Positions 31,882 to 43,790 of a stretch of 64,000 bases of DNA are shown here, piece after piece (position 1 is the stretch's first letter; every line of letters starts with the position of its first letter). The DNA is from Pyrus communis. Its lineage: Eukaryota > Streptophyta > Magnoliopsida > Rosales > Rosaceae. Where the stretch lies: assembly GCF_963583255.1 (NCBI RefSeq), contig NC_084805.1, positions 3,365,060 to 3,429,059 on the forward strand, written 5' to 3'. A model generated the notes under the pieces. The model had not been told where the DNA came from. It saw nothing but the letters and a program-made list of their open reading frames with translations, and did no database searches. The position numbers were made by a program, and so were the translations under genes.

Positions 31882-33786
31882 CTAAGCACTAGTGTTCTTT
31901 TCTGGTAATGACCTCCCCTTGCTTCGAGATAAATTCAATCTTCCTCTTACATTATCATGCCTCAAATGAGTTTGTGTTCCTCTAGAAGTTTCCGAATAGA
32001 CCCCATCTCCACTCTTACCAGGGTGCTGTGTACCATCCCTACCCCTTTCGGAGTTTCTGGAAGGTTCTTTCACATCAAAATCAGATCTTCTTCTTCCATC
32101 CGACCTTCCTCTTTCAGCATTTCTGGAAGGTGCTGTGCCATCAAAATCCGACTTCCTAGCTTTTCTTCCATCCGACCTTCCTCTTTCAGAATTTCTGAAA
32201 GGTGCTGTCCCATCAAAATCAGAGTTCCTAGCTCTTCTTCCATCTGACCTTCCTCTTTCAGCATTTCTGGAAGGCTCTTTCATATCATAATCAGATTTCC
32301 TAGCTCTTCTGCTGTCCAACCTTCCTCTTTCAGCATTTTTGAAAGGTGCTTTCCCATCAAAATTAGACTTCCTACCTCTTCGTCCTCTGTTATTGATAGC
32401 ATTTTGTTCAACATTTGTCTCACTCTGATCTTCATCTTCTTCATCACTATCATCGTCAACATCATCAGGCTCAACTTCATCATCAGATGAATCACACAAC
32501 TCCCCTTCCTGCTGGTCCTCAGTTTCATCATGCTCTTCCTCTTCATCGTTTCCTTTAGCATGAATTACCTTCTTGTTTTCTTGAGTTCGTTTACCTGGCA
32601 AGTTGATCGTTTTACTATCTTCCTTTACCGTATTCATAAGGTGAATATACTGGCTTCTCATATTCGTTAATGGATGATCTTCAACAATCACACCCCTCTT
32701 ATACCCCTCTCTCAAAACAACAGTATAAGTTCCTATCTTGTTTGACAAATAAAATATACCCGGGTGATTGTGTAATGCTTGCTTAAACCTTGACCGAAGA
32801 CCCAAATGTTCTCCAAGACACAGGATATTCTCCCTGTCCGTCTTCTTCGGAACCAAAATATGCAGAAGCTCGTGCAGAACCGCGACCGCCCACTTATCTG
32901 ATTCGTCACTCTTTGAAGAAAGATGAGCTGCATTTTCATATGGAGACACATAAGCCAACTTCTGCCACTCATCAATCCACTTCTTGAACTTCTTATCCAC
33001 CTCAAAACCTCTCGAAAACTCCATAGGAAAAACAATTTGACTTTCCTCCTTTGAAGCAGAATCCCCACTCATTGCCTTCTTCTTCCTAGCAGAAGCCTTC
33101 TTCTCCATAGCTAAAGCTTTCTTCTGTATAACCGAACTTGCGAATTCATTTTTCCAATACACCAACTCCAAATCCCGCAAACTTTCGGACCCAGAAGCCG
33201 AACTTTTGCGAGCTACGACATTAAAATAGTCCGGATACTCAGGGACTAAGGTTCTCTCAAAATCATGAGGAAGCCCCAGATCCCATTTCAAGCGATCAAT
33301 CACATTTAGGGGCAGTTTATTGGTTCTTACCAGCATTAGGAGCTTCAAAAGCCGGTCAGCGACGTCCTGCTTGTAGCTCTCACTCTGGTACATGAGCTCT
33401 TCTTCAGTGTCGAGATCGAGCACTTGGGCAGTGAGCCGGACATGGGGGTGGACTGCAACGCCGCCGGGGAGAAATTCCTCGAAAATCGAAGGGTATTTGC
33501 GGATGAATTCGATGGAGCGGGTGGGTATCATGAGAGATTCTCTGTTTTGAGCGATGATGGAAATGGGGAGGGACTTGGACGGCTCTGATTTGATGAAGTT
33601 CTTGATGTTGATCAGTGGCCTGAGGTTCTTCTCCCTCTCGACGGCGTGGTCGAGGCCTCGGTCTCGGACCCATTTTGTGGTGGTGGTGTCGATGAAGAAG
33701 GTTCTGTGGAGGGTGTGGCGGTGGTGGGAGGACTGAGGATGTGATTTTGGGAGAGAGCGGCGGACGGCGACGTATATTGGAGACAT
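31882..33786 (-). CDS. PORR-domain (plant organelle RNA recognition) protein, WTF1-like
   Basis: An intronless minus-strand frame of 634 residues runs from the ATG at 33786 (MSPIYVAVRRSL). An in-frame ATG at 33843 would add 19 residues. The Arg/Ser/His-rich N-terminus looks like an organellar transit peptide. The PORR domain starts at WVRDRGLDHAVEREKNLRPL and runs to about residue 390, with the hallmark segments FIRKYPSIFEEF and KWDLGLPHDFE and a C-terminal block 'HPGIFYLSNKIGTYTVVLRE'. PORR proteins bind organellar group II introns and promote their splicing. The C-terminus is unusual: an Asp/Glu-rich stretch (about 430-490), then five Arg/Gly/Ser-rich repeats. Older databases label this family ubiquitin C-terminal hydrolase, which is misleading. 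It diverges from PTP1. Confidence 0.9.
   Translation of the reverse strand: MSPIYVAVRRSLPKSHPQSSHHRHTLHRTFFIDTTTTKWVRDRGLDHAVEREKNLRPLINIKNFIKSEPSKSLPISIIAQNRESLMIPTRSIEFIRKYPSIFEEFLPGGVAVHPHVRLTAQVLDLDTEEELMYQSESYKQDVADRLLKLLMLVRTNKLPLNVIDRLKWDLGLPHDFERTLVPEYPDYFNVVARKSSASGSESLRDLELVYWKNEFASSVIQKKALAMEKKASARKKKAMSGDSASKEESQIVFPMEFSRGFEVDKKFKKWIDEWQKLAYVSPYENAAHLSSKSDESDKWAVAVLHELLHILVPKKTDRENILCLGEHLGLRSRFKQALHNHPGIFYLSNKIGTYTVVLREGYKRGVIVEDHPLTNMRSQYIHLMNTVKEDSKTINLPGKRTQENKKVIHAKGNDEEEEHDETEDQQEGELCDSSDDEVEPDDVDDDSDEEDEDQSETNVEQNAINNRGRRGRKSNFDGKAPFKNAERGRLDSRRARKSDYDMKEPSRNAERGRSDGRRARNSDFDGTAPFRNSERGRSDGRKARKSDFDGTAPSRNAERGRSDGRRRSDFDVKEPSRNSERGRDGTQHPGKSGDGVYSETSRGTQTHLRHDNVRGRLNLSRSKGRSLPEKNTSA
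32030..32388 (-). repeat. Five 72-bp coding repeats in the PORR gene
   Basis: The C-terminus repeats a 24-residue unit of the form RRARKSDFDG-APxRNxERGRSDG five times, the last shortened. At DNA level the units are about 72 bases with high similarity. The length is in frame, so unit number can change without breaking the gene. Confidence 0.85.
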
Positions 33787-33843
33787 TTGGTTCCTCGCTC
33801 TTCCGTTTGGGGAGGGTTTAAGGAGGGTTTTGTGATACTGCAC

Positions 33844-34982
33844 TTAATTTTTTTCATTTCTTTCGAATTGCACTGTTTTTTAGGTCGGAGTTAATTTGGA
33901 TTTTAGATATTTTTAAAGCGACAGATTTCAAACGATTTTATTACATTCTACAAGTTTATATAGATTTTGGTATATTTATATAGATTTATATAATAGATTT
34001 ATATGGATTTGTATGGATTTCTTTTATAGATTTCTTAAGATTTATGTGGACTTCTTTCGTGAACTTTTATCAAAGTTACAAGTAGCTAATACATTTCTTC
34101 CCAATTTGTTCTTCCACCATTTCAAATTATAAGTTATACATATCAACCCAAAATCTAAGCAACATCAAATTCATGTCAAAAAATGCCACAAGATTACAAA
34201 AATTATACAAAAAGCAATTAAAACCAATATGAACTTCATTAGTATGCTGGAAGCATGGAAGATAATATCACATGTCCTCATACAATGAGAAGGAACACTT
34301 TAAATAAATTTTCACTCCAATTGTACAATGACGTATGATGTTTTGCTCATGTTTATAGCACACTAAAAAATCTCTTGCGACATAGAAAAACAACTAGTGA
34401 TGCAACCCCACATTGTACTGTGTAGTGGTGTGACACATCACTGTCTCTATTATTAAGGGTTGGTGCGTTTTAGTTTGATTTGATTTGCCATTAAAAAAAA
34501 AAAAAAAAAAAAAAACATGATCCAACCAACTACCACTTATGGTTCAATTGAACTTGATTTTGATCAATATCACTTAAAATCGAACCGAACCGAACCAAAC
34601 GATTTGCACCAGTTGTGCCTTATGCCGAGCCATCTTCTTTGTTGACCCGTTCTAATCCAATCACATATTTCCCTTGTAACGTATGATTTTTCACACAATC
34701 TCTTCATCGAATGCTCGTCCAGTTTTCATATTTAAAAGCTTAACTAAACGTGGAAAGAGCAAGATCACAATGTTCATAAAGTTGGTTTGAAGTTTTGATT
34801 TATTCGTACCTTTTACACGTATTGGTTGCATACCCTCGATTTCAACCAAATCGCAACCGTGGACAGAATACTGCAATTCCAAGAAAATTACCCGATCAAA
34901 TTCTGTACTACCCAAACCCCAAAAACTGGGGAACGTCACTTCCAGTTCCGGGCGCTCCCGCAGCCACCGGAGATCGACGGCG
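33844..34982. promoter_or_regulatory. Intergenic region between the divergent PORR and PTP1 genes
   Basis: About 1.1 kb separates the two start codons. The part near 33,900-34,070 is an AT-rich tract of degenerate 'tttatatagattt' repeats, and a poly(A) run lies at about 34,493-34,516. The 34,560-34,610 stretch ('cgaaccgaaccgaacc') looks like the interior of an hAT-type MITE. The PTP1 5' leader is GC-richer from about 34,830. Shared promoter function is only inferred from the geometry. Confidence 0.4.
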
Positions 34983-37900
34983 ATGGCCGCCACCGCCTCT
35001 TCCGCCGCACCCCAACCCCTCCCTTCCTTGAAAGTCTCGGCCGATTCTCCGCCTCCGAAACTCGCGCTCACCCCCGATCAGTACAAGTACTGCTCTCAGG
35101 CTCTCAAGCTCTTAAAAGAAAAGCTCCAGATGCCTGACCATATCAACCAGGAGTTCGCTCAGCTACAGGTCTTTGCTTTTCTCGTGATTTACTTAATTTC
35201 TCTCAAAAAATTAATAATTAACATCTGCCATGAATGCTTATTAGGCCAAGAGGATCACATTATCTGAGATGAAGAGGAACTGCACTGTGGCTCTTGACAG
35301 TGTCAATTCCAGCAAAAACCGATACACTGATGTCGTACCATGTATGCCTCAATCTGGGCTCTCTTTAAATTTTTACACAATTTACAATGTTGATAATTTG
35401 ATTTGAGTTTTTGTTGTTGGATTCAGTTGACAAAAATAGGGTTGTTCTCAACTCCTGTAAGGATTACAGACCTTCTGCGCGGGGCTACATCAACGCCAGC
35501 TTAATCGCGGTATTTGCATTCATGTTTCCGAAAGAGAGAATTGTTATCTGAAATGATATTAGTAACACATCATTAATGACTAGTTAGTAATCTGTTAATT
35601 GTAGACTAGTTCCTCCAAAAGCATTTCTCGGTTTATAGCAACACAAGGTCCACTTCCGCACACATATGAGGATTTCTGGGAGATGGTACTTGAGCAACGC
35701 TGCCCGGTGGTTATCATGCTTACTCGCTTAGTTGACTGTTACACGGTATTTTCCTGTCTTGAGTTGCACGTAAATTTTGTCAGGCATCTCATCGGAAGAT
35801 ATACAGTTAAAGAGGCTTTGATTGTCATGAAAAAATGCAATAAGAAGCTTGTTCTACATTGTACAGACCTTTTTTGAGAGATGCTACCTACTTATTTGTT
35901 AATCCATATGATATATTCTTCTTAACAAAATAATGCTACTAGAGTTAGTTTGCCCTCTCATGCTTATGGGTTTTAAGTGACAACTTCATTTTGAAATTAC
36001 ATGAACAAATAAATTTACAAGTATTATTTTCTCCTGATTTCTTAACCTTTTTCCCATGTATGCGCAGATGGTTAAATGTGGAGATTATTTTCAGGCTGAA
36101 GATGGCCCTAGGGAATTCGGTAACATATGTATAAGCACCAAGTGGCTAAGAACTACTGACACTTCATTAGTGTTGCGCCTTTTGGAGGTTAACTACAAAG
36201 AGGCAAGGCATCACATGATTTTCATTCTTGTCCAGGATACAAATGGTTGTTAAGCCAATTTAAAGAACATAATTAAGACTCATGCTATATCAGTTATCCT
36301 ATTTGTTTTAATAGAATTTGGGGACAGGAGCGATAGATTTTGCTAGGGTCTTTAAAAAGTTTGATTACTTGGGGAGCATTTTGGTACATCAGGAATATAA
36401 TAATGCAGTCATTTCTGAATAGTAATGAGGGTTTCATTTGGTTGGAGGTAATCAAATGGCAAAATGTCATTTAAGACTCATTGTCTGTTAAGCTTCATTG
36501 AAGAGTTAGTCAAAGAGTCAATCTAATGTTAATAGGTATTGCGTGAATTGGGATCTTGAGCAATGCACTAATAGCGGTCTCCCAAATAGATTGGTCTATG
36601 AACAGATTTTCTATATTATTTCACTCTCAAGATGAAATAGTTCTGTTTTGACTGTTTTGATGCACGTTTTACGGATTAGGAACGACTTTGGAGCTATGAG
36701 GCGTTTTCCTTTTCCATAGTTTGTTGGCAATCCCAAACTTTGTTTCTGAACAAGACCTTCAGTTGACTTGGTTGAGTTGAAGTTTATGCGTGAGTCATGA
36801 CGATGGCTGTAGGACAGTTAGGGTTTCTGTACTATAATCTTCTTCGTTGAACATTGTTCCTATCTCCTTTGTTTTCTGGCCACATCAAAGGAAAATTCTT
36901 GCCAAAAGCAGTAGATAGCCATTAATGAGGGAACACAAAGAAGGAGAATGCTGTTAGGCCGGGAATGATCGAGGAATTGGGTTTCTGTTATATGTAATTC
37001 AAACTCGATGCCACGATACCCCTGGAGGCGGAAGCATATCCTTCAGCATAAAGGTGTGAGGCATATGCCAAATACTCTGGCGTTTCTGTTGCATCACCTT
37101 GAGGCACAGATGTCTTGGAGCATGCTACATAACCCCATGACGTGCATTCTTGATAATCGATAGTGTGCATCTTTGTTTATGTCTTTTGTTGTGGGGTTTT
37201 TATTTTGTTTTGTGTGAGCTTACCTGTTTTTGGAGTCATTCATGGTAATATGATTCCAATATTTGCTGGATCTGAAATTCTGAATGTTGAAAAAGCACTT
37301 ATTCTGGGCCTTGGTTCTGATATTTGATATTTATACGGTGTTTAGTTGTCTTAAGTTCGGTTTTGAGGTTCTATTTGTTGTTTTCCCCCGTTAGAAGTTA
37401 TTTTTTAATATGCCTGTCCATTGCTTCACATTTTGGTCCCAAAATCGCCATTTGAACATTAGAAAAAGAAAATAAAACGCAATTTTTGGGTTCTGGTCCA
37501 TATTCCTTTAAATGTGCCTTTTTCTTGTTCAAATGTTTTATGAAAAGATTGGATTTTGTATTCCCTCATATTTTATTCGAATGGTTTGTTGGAATTATGA
37601 CCACCATTGTGCGTAGATTGGAGTGGTATTTCCTCACATTCTATTTGTTTATTGTTATGCTGCAGTCCGAAGAACCACCCATGTCTGTTTTGCATATTCA
37701 GTATCCTGAATGGCCTGACCATGGAGTTCCAAAGAACACATTTGTGGTCCGTGAAATCTTGAAAAGAATATATCAAGTACCACCAAACCTTGGCCCAATT
37801 GTGGTGCATTGCAGGTTAAACTCACTTTTATGACTTTCATGTCTGGGTTATGCTTGGTAATTTATACGTGCATGTTTTACTGACACCTTCACTATCTTAC

Positions 37901-38977
37901 TCAGTGCAGGTATTGGGAGAACTGGAACATACTGCACAATTCATAATGCAGTACAAAGAATTCTTGCTGGGGACATGTCTGCGTTAAATCTTGTTGATAC
38001 AATAACCACATTTAGGTCTCAGCGAATTGGAATGGTCCAGACACTGGTAACGTCTTCCTCATTTGTCTAAATATCCACTGTTAATTATTCTTTTTAAGGC
38101 TTAAACCAGAATGCCTAACAAATACCAATTACATTTCGTCGCGCCATTCACTGCATGCAATTATTATTATTATTTTTGGCAGCTTTGAGAGTAGAATAGA
38201 ACACACTGTCGAAAACTTAACTAGATGCCAAGTAGGTATTTGATAATTATATGAATTACCCAGTTCCTATCTTGCAGTAATGCAAATTGGAAACTCCCCT
38301 TGGACTAAATTGCAGACAAAACTGAAGAGAGTAAAATAATCGTAGTGCACATGCTACCACACCCTATATTTATAAATAGGGTGCAGAAGGGCTAGGGAAA
38401 CATAGAGAAAAGCCAGAGACAACTGAGAGGGATAAAGGGTGATTAGTTCTAGGGTTGTGCAAAAGTACGGCAACTCTATTATTAATCAAAGAAGCTGTGG
38501 TTTCTCTACTCAGGGAAATCATAATTGAACTCTATTATTAATCAAAGAAGCCATGCTTTCTCTACTCGGGGAAATCACAGCTGAATGTAGGCAAAAGTTC
38601 TGCCGAACCAATATAAATCTTGATTGTTTCTAGTTGTTCTCTAATTTTCCAAGTTTAGTCAATTGCCAGATACATCAAAGAGCAAGATCTAGAGAGAGTC
38701 AGAATTATAACATTTAGATCTTATTGGAAATTTTTAATTCATATATTTGATAGCAAATGTCAATGATATTTCAGAATACTGGTTTGTTTTGTTGTAAATA
38801 ATAATATTTTAGATTACTGTTTTCTGTCACTAGGTGTGCCAACTTTACTAAAACAATTGTTCTAACTCTCTCGAACTTGTGATTTATTAGGAGCAATATA
38901 TTTTCTGTTATTCTGCCATAGTTGATGAATTGGAAGAGCTCATGTCAGATTTGAATAGCAAAATGAACTCAAAATAG
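34983..38977 (+). CDS. PTP1: Protein tyrosine phosphatase PTP1, eight exons
   Basis: Spliced exons 34983-35168, 35245-35341, 35427-35509, 35605-35745, 36068-36202, 37666-37814, 37905-38046 and 38891-38977 give an unbroken 339-residue protein, the usual PTP1 length. The catalytic signature [10 protein letters not shown] spans the exon 6/7 junction: nucleophile Cys263 is the last full codon of exon 6 and the Arg is in exon 7. The WPD loop is [10 protein letters not shown] with general acid Asp232. [15 protein letters not shown] and RGYINASLI form the substrate loop. Plant PTP1 dephosphorylates MAP kinases such as MPK3/MPK6 in stress and salicylate signalling. All introns are GT-AG except intron 5 (36203-37665), which has a GC donor in the strong context AAAGAG|GCAAGG. 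The exon junctions are my own reading. Confidence 0.93.
38472..38583 (+). repeat. Two 56-bp tandem repeats in PTP1 intron 7
   Basis: The unit 'aactctattattaatcaaa...' ending 'gggaaatca' is present at 38472-38527 and 38528-38583. A TATA-like palindromic 'cctatatttataaataggg' lies 110 bases upstream (38364). The 38,330-38,700 stretch may be a fragment of an LTR, but its ends were not found. Confidence 0.6.
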
Positions 38978-40390
38978 GTATGCTCATTGTCGTTCTTAAT
39001 TCTTGTGTTTTAAAAGAAGATTGTCCGCGGTATTGTTAGGATTACTTGTGCAGCAGATAGCACTTTTGTTGAACAGCTGACATATAGCTGTGTTAATCTT
39101 GAATAACATCTGTCCGTTCCTTGTCTCCTGTTCTTTTGGCAGTAGCTTAATGATAACGGCAATGCTCATTAAAGCTGGAATTAGTCCGCTTGCTTATTGA
39201 CCAACTCTGCCGGTATTTGTGCACTTTGCAGTGATCTGATGCATCATTATTCTTGTGGAACAAGTAGAGTGCTGCTGAGAGCTTATCAACTCTTCCGGCA
39301 TCATCTGTTCCACTATTTCATAACACAAGAGACTCAAGAGCACTAGGGATCGTAATGACTAGGCATTTCAAAGGTGTTTGCCGTATGATTCTGACAAGTA
39401 TGACTCTGTATGTCTAAATCGTATAACTCCGATAATCGAAAGGTTGTATTAACTGCTCATTGGCATTCCTGCTCAACATTTTGCTAATTGGATGTGATAT
39501 GTATTTCAAGCATGCATAGTGGCTGTGTAATATGGCACGTAGCGACATCAAATGTTGGTTCACTTGCAAGAGCGAGCCTGCAACGCATGCCTGATAATTC
39601 AGATGCAGATGCAATTCTTGCCAAATCTGACGATGTAAATGCAATTTAGCTGCTGCTACTTGTTCAGATCTTGACCACAATTTTAGACTCCAGCAGGATC
39701 CCGCCCGATGTTGTCCATACAACTTGCTTTATGCGTACGCTGCTGTAAGCTTCTTTGTTTTTCGGACCAGAAAATTGCCATAGTCTTGCAGAGTCTTTAA
39801 GGCCTTGCACAATCTATACACAAGTAACTCAATCTTAATGCAACGAAAAGGTTACTCATTTGTGACAGAAAAGTCACTAGTTGAAGCTGTGAAAGTAAGA
39901 TTTTTTGCAAAGTAAGGATAAGACTGCATACGATAAACGTTCCTTCCGATTCTTGCAAAGTGAAAACCTTTATTGACTTAAGATTGCCCCTTTTTTTTTT
40001 CTTTTTTTTTTTTAATTGTGAACAAAATAAAATTCATAGAAGTTCTAGTGTATCGAAGTGAGCTTGCCCTTTGTATACACAGGCAACACAACATGTATGC
40101 AAAAAAAAAAATGCTATTCATAATTACAATATGACAAAAGTTTCAGCATCACGTCTAATTGTCTATTAATATTGCATAGAAAGTGACATCATGGATATGG
40201 TAGCATATCGAATAACGTTATAGAAATAATTTCCTTTAATTTTTTAGTAGATTGCTATCAGGAATGAGATGGTAAGATATTATTATCATTCAGTACATTT
40301 TACCAACACATAATGGAATTAAACTAGAAAGGAGTCAACATATTTTAATCAATAATCTAAGATCAATTAATAATGTGTAATTTATCTCGT
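38978..40390. other. PTP1 3' flank and spacer, no gene seen
   Basis: The first several hundred bases are probably PTP1 3' UTR, possibly spliced. The rest is AT-rich with a T-run near 39988-40013. Confidence 0.5.
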
Positions 40391-40394
40391 ACAC

Positions 40395-40590
40395 GAGCGA
40401 ACTTCAAACCGAAGAAAGTTGAGATTTCACCATAAATCAATTTGCAATATGAGGAGTATGAAGAAAGTTGAGACTCCACAATATCATGAAGGAAGTTGAG
40501 GTTCTACCATAAACTAATTGCCAATACGGGAAGTATGAAGAAAGTTAAGGTTCTACCATGAAGGAAATTAAGGTTCTACCATAAAATCAA
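40395..40590 (+). repeat. Degenerate tandem repeats 'gaagaaagttgaggttctaccata'
   Basis: The phrase 'gaaggaagttgaggttctaccata' with variants occurs about five times between 40413 and 40582, alternating with 'aattgccaatacgggaagtat'. Probably an LTR- or MITE-derived minisatellite. Confidence 0.5.
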
Positions 40591-40700
40591 CTTATAAGCC
40601 ACCCATGAAAGAGGAGCAATGCTACAAGTCTTCCTCCCCTACTCTTCCCAATGTAAAGGACATTCTTACAACATAAGTTACAAATATATATTGTGTAAGT

Positions 40701-40868
40701 GAGAAATGCTAAGTAGACTCTCTCAAAAGTTAGACTCTTTATGGACTGTCTGTTATTTCACAGTTTAACGTCAATTTCCGTGTCAATATTATAAAATATT
40801 ATATCAAACTGTGAGGTGACAGATGTTCCATAGACAATCCAATTGAGAAAGTCTCCTTACCACTTCTC
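40701..40868. mobile_element. Foldback MITE with 9-bp target duplication
   Basis: The left arm GAGAAATGCTAAGTAGACTC and its imperfect reverse complement ending GTCTCCTTACCACTTCTC form long inverted repeats of about 65 bases each. The flanks TTGTGTAAG (40691-40699) and TTGCGTAAG (40869-40877) are a 9-bp duplication with one change, typical of Mutator-type elements. Confidence 0.75.
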
Positions 40869-40878
40869 TTGCGTAAGT

Positions 40879-41779
40879 TTTTCCCAATCAAATACATTCA
40901 ATCATTTTATCTGTCTTTGATTTTTGGTATAGGTTGCTTTTGACTACCCCGTAGACCCAAGTAAAGTATATGACCCTTTTTTTAGACGAAAAATGCCCCA
41001 AAAGTCTTTGTTTGATCTTCCAAGTTACATACTTGATTTGGTCTTGCCCAAAACGAAGGCAACACATCATTTATCCATCTTGGCATCACCAAGTAAATCT
41101 TGACCATCAATTGTTCATCTTAGATGAATGTAGGCATATGGTTATGTCGTTTTTTTTTTTAAGTTTTTATAATTCAGATTAGTTTAGTTTTGTTGTAATT
41201 ATTTGTGCCGCCTTAGCAGATGATGTGGTCTTGTCTTTTGGTGATAATTTTGTGTGTTCTCAGTGATTATTGTTCATATGACGACCATGTAAGAGTTTTT
41301 CTCAGATCAAATTATTAGTCATGAGAGAATTTACCCATTTAACAGCTTGTGTAATTGTGTTAGTTAATTAATGAAATCTCTTTATCATTGCTTGTAAAAA
41401 AATATTTGTCCCAAGAAAGAATCCAATTGCTAAAGTTGACATCCATCATTTTAAAAAGGACCCTACATCTCATGACTCAGTTGACTCGGCAAGAGTTCAT
41501 CATAGATCTACAAGAAGGTCGTCCAACTAGTTTTGGATTTAAATAAAAGACAAAGCATAGCATTACTTACAAGAAAACATGCATTATTAATCCATGAAAA
41601 CTACACCTTCCTTGGTCGCATTCTGCAAACCTAATAAAAATATCATTTTCTTTAGATGCATATGTGTGTCTTTCTCCTTCACCTTATATTATTTGAAACG
41701 AATTTTCAGTGTTCATACGGCTACCAAGACAAGTATTGTTTGGTAATATTCGGGGAGTGAATTGCTGATTTACTTTTAC
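40879..41779. other. AT-rich spacer, no gene seen
   Basis: No coding frame of interest or RNA gene. Short A/T runs only. Confidence 0.6.
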
Positions 41780-41985
41780 ACTATGTTTAGATGAGGGAAT
41801 AAGCTTGGAATTTTAACAAAAGTCATAGTTTATAAATTGACATGCACCAATTCTTTTGTTTAGATTCATACGTATAGAAATTTAGAATTTCCGCGTGAAA
41901 TTTCATGTAAATAAGTATTATTTTTAACTTTCTATGAATGAGAATTTAAAATGACAAATTTGTAAAATATAATTCATCAAAAAAA
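41780..41985. mobile_element. One-ended copy of the ACTATATTTGG MITE
   Basis: Begins ACTATGTTTAGATGAG and shares 'caattcttttgttt', 'tagaaatttagaatttycgcgtg' and following sequence with 6919-7130. The right end is missing. Confidence 0.6.
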
Positions 41986-42137
41986 TAATGTTAGACTTAC
42001 CATATATTTGTAAGACATTTTAGTTTCACTTGGTGTAATATTCAATCAACACCAAAAAAGGTAAAATAATACTTGATAAGATAGAATCTTTAATTAACGT
42101 TACACATTCACTTACCAATATTGGTGTATGACTAGTC

Positions 42138-42345
42138 GAATGAGGATCCTCTCACGATTCTTTTTGTGAGGATCCTAGGGATTTTCAAATTATGTTCGTT
42201 TATCGTACATTATGTGATCAGTTTTTATTATATACTATTCATATTTAATTTTAAATAAAAGTATTTCAAACGATGTACGATAAACGGACACGATTTGAAG
42301 ATCCTCAAGATTCTCACAAAAAGAATCCGGAGAGGATCCTCATTC
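42138..42345. mobile_element. Mutator-type MITE with 9-bp target duplication TGACTAGTC
   Basis: The 208-base unit has terminal inverted repeats of about 85 bases starting GAATGAGGATCCTCTC. Perfect TGACTAGTC duplicates flank it at 42129-42137 and 42346-42354. The unit is non-coding. Confidence 0.93.
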
Positions 42346-42701
42346 TGACTAGTCCGGTTAAACTAAATAAACCTAGCAAAAATGTTACTCTTATTAAAAA
42401 TTATATATCACATTTGTACCGTATTTTTAATAAAGATAGACCCATTTCTTTGGTGGGTCAAACGTCTATTGGAAAAGTTGAGTGCCAACCGAAGCTTAAT
42501 CCTTAAGACACTTTTATTTGTCAAATGCTAATGATTTTTCAGTTGACAACTACAGCTTAATTTTTTTTTTTAAGTCGAGCGATAACGTTAGTAAGTTAAA
42601 TATTAGATAATTTATTGATGGTGTTTGAACTCATGCCGTCATATAAAAACATAATACTTTTTCACTACTATGGTAAATGGTCAATTGCTGTTTTATTTTT
42701 A

Positions 42702-42865
42702 GGAAACTTTAACGAAAAGCTTTCAGTATTGTTCACTTTAACGAAAAACCATATTTTTACACTAAAAAGTCAATCTGGTACTGTTCACTTTGCCCTTTAT
42801 TTTATCATTATTATTAAAACTCAAAATTTTCAAATCATTTTTATTAGTTTTTCTTTATTTTTATT
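42702..42865. mobile_element. MITE with repeated 'GTTCACTTTAACGAAAA' motifs
   Basis: Contains 'actttaacgaaaag', 'gttcactttaacgaaaaacc' and 'tttttacactaaaaagtcaa', a short repeat I remember from many Malus and Pyrus intergenic regions. The ends 'ggaaactttaacgaaaa' and 'tttttattagtttttcttt' are weak inverted repeats. Target duplication not resolved. Confidence 0.6.
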
Positions 42866-42989
42866 GGGTTCAAATAAATTGAGCAAAATACACAAGGATT
42901 AGCAGTACGGTTGGTGACTTTGGGTTTTGACCACCTTCACTTTCTCCTCAAACGGGAAAGAAAGAGACTGTTTGTGCCAGGCCCAGAGC

Positions 42990-43790
42990 CTCCACTGACC
43001 AAACCTAGAGAGAATAAGGAGGGAGAGAGAGAGAGAGACTGAGAGAGTGCAAAAACTGTCTTCTCACTGACTGCTGCTCTTTTGCTTTTTGCTAGGTTTC
43101 TCTAGTTTTCCCTCTGCTCTTCTTAGTTTCTTTTTTGCTGTACCTCCCTTTGCATGTACTGAAAAAAGAAGGAAATAAAAAACCCATCTTTCCATTCCTA
43201 TCACCGTCTCTGTTTCTTAACCTATTCAAAAGTATTGCAGTACAGAATCTCTCCCATCTTCTCACAGATCCAGCTGTAAGTCCCCTCCACTCTTCTCTCT
43301 CTCTAACTTGTACAATTTGTAACTACTATTGCTTGGTTTGCTTTGTATCTATTTGTAAAATCTCAAATATTGCAATTTATGTAATTTTTAGATGTGGGGT
43401 TTTTCTGTTCTTTGCAGATTCCATCCTCATTGTAGTTTAATGTTGGTTATGAATGTTTCTGATTGATGGGTTATGGTTAATTTCTTGATTTTGCAGCTTC
43501 TGTGATCCAGAGTTGATGGATTGGAACTCCAAAAGTGATCAGAATTGGTTTTGCGGTAATCTATGTTGAACCCGGATATCTGTATTACTTATTTCACAGC
43601 TTTGGAGTTGGTCATTCTTGTTTTATAACTCGTTGAGGATGATTCCGATTTCGCCACTGGTTGCTTCAATCTTTAGCTTTTTATAGATAGCAATAGTCGT
43701 CCGGAGTTGGGTTGGCTTTAACTCTTGAAGAGGCTTCAAGTTCTTGTCTTTGGATTTTGTATGAAATATACTTTGTGGCTTATCAACACA
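42990..43790 (+). promoter_or_regulatory. Promoter and 5' leader of the PSI1-like gene 1
   Basis: A (GA)n tract at 43022-43045 is followed by pyrimidine-rich leader sequence. A probable 5' UTR intron runs from CAGCTG|GTAAGT-like (about 43277) to TTTTGCAG (43497), with another leader exon before the ATG at 43791. Boundaries are inferred from splice-like motifs. Confidence 0.4.

Noticed and set aside
31957..33736. Plus-strand and alternative-frame ORFs inside the PORR gene
   Set aside because: They are shadows of the 634-residue minus-strand frame, produced by its repetitive composition.
42273..42506. 77-residue ORF across the Mutator MITE
   Set aside because: It starts inside the MITE arm and runs through its boundary, so it has no biological coherence.
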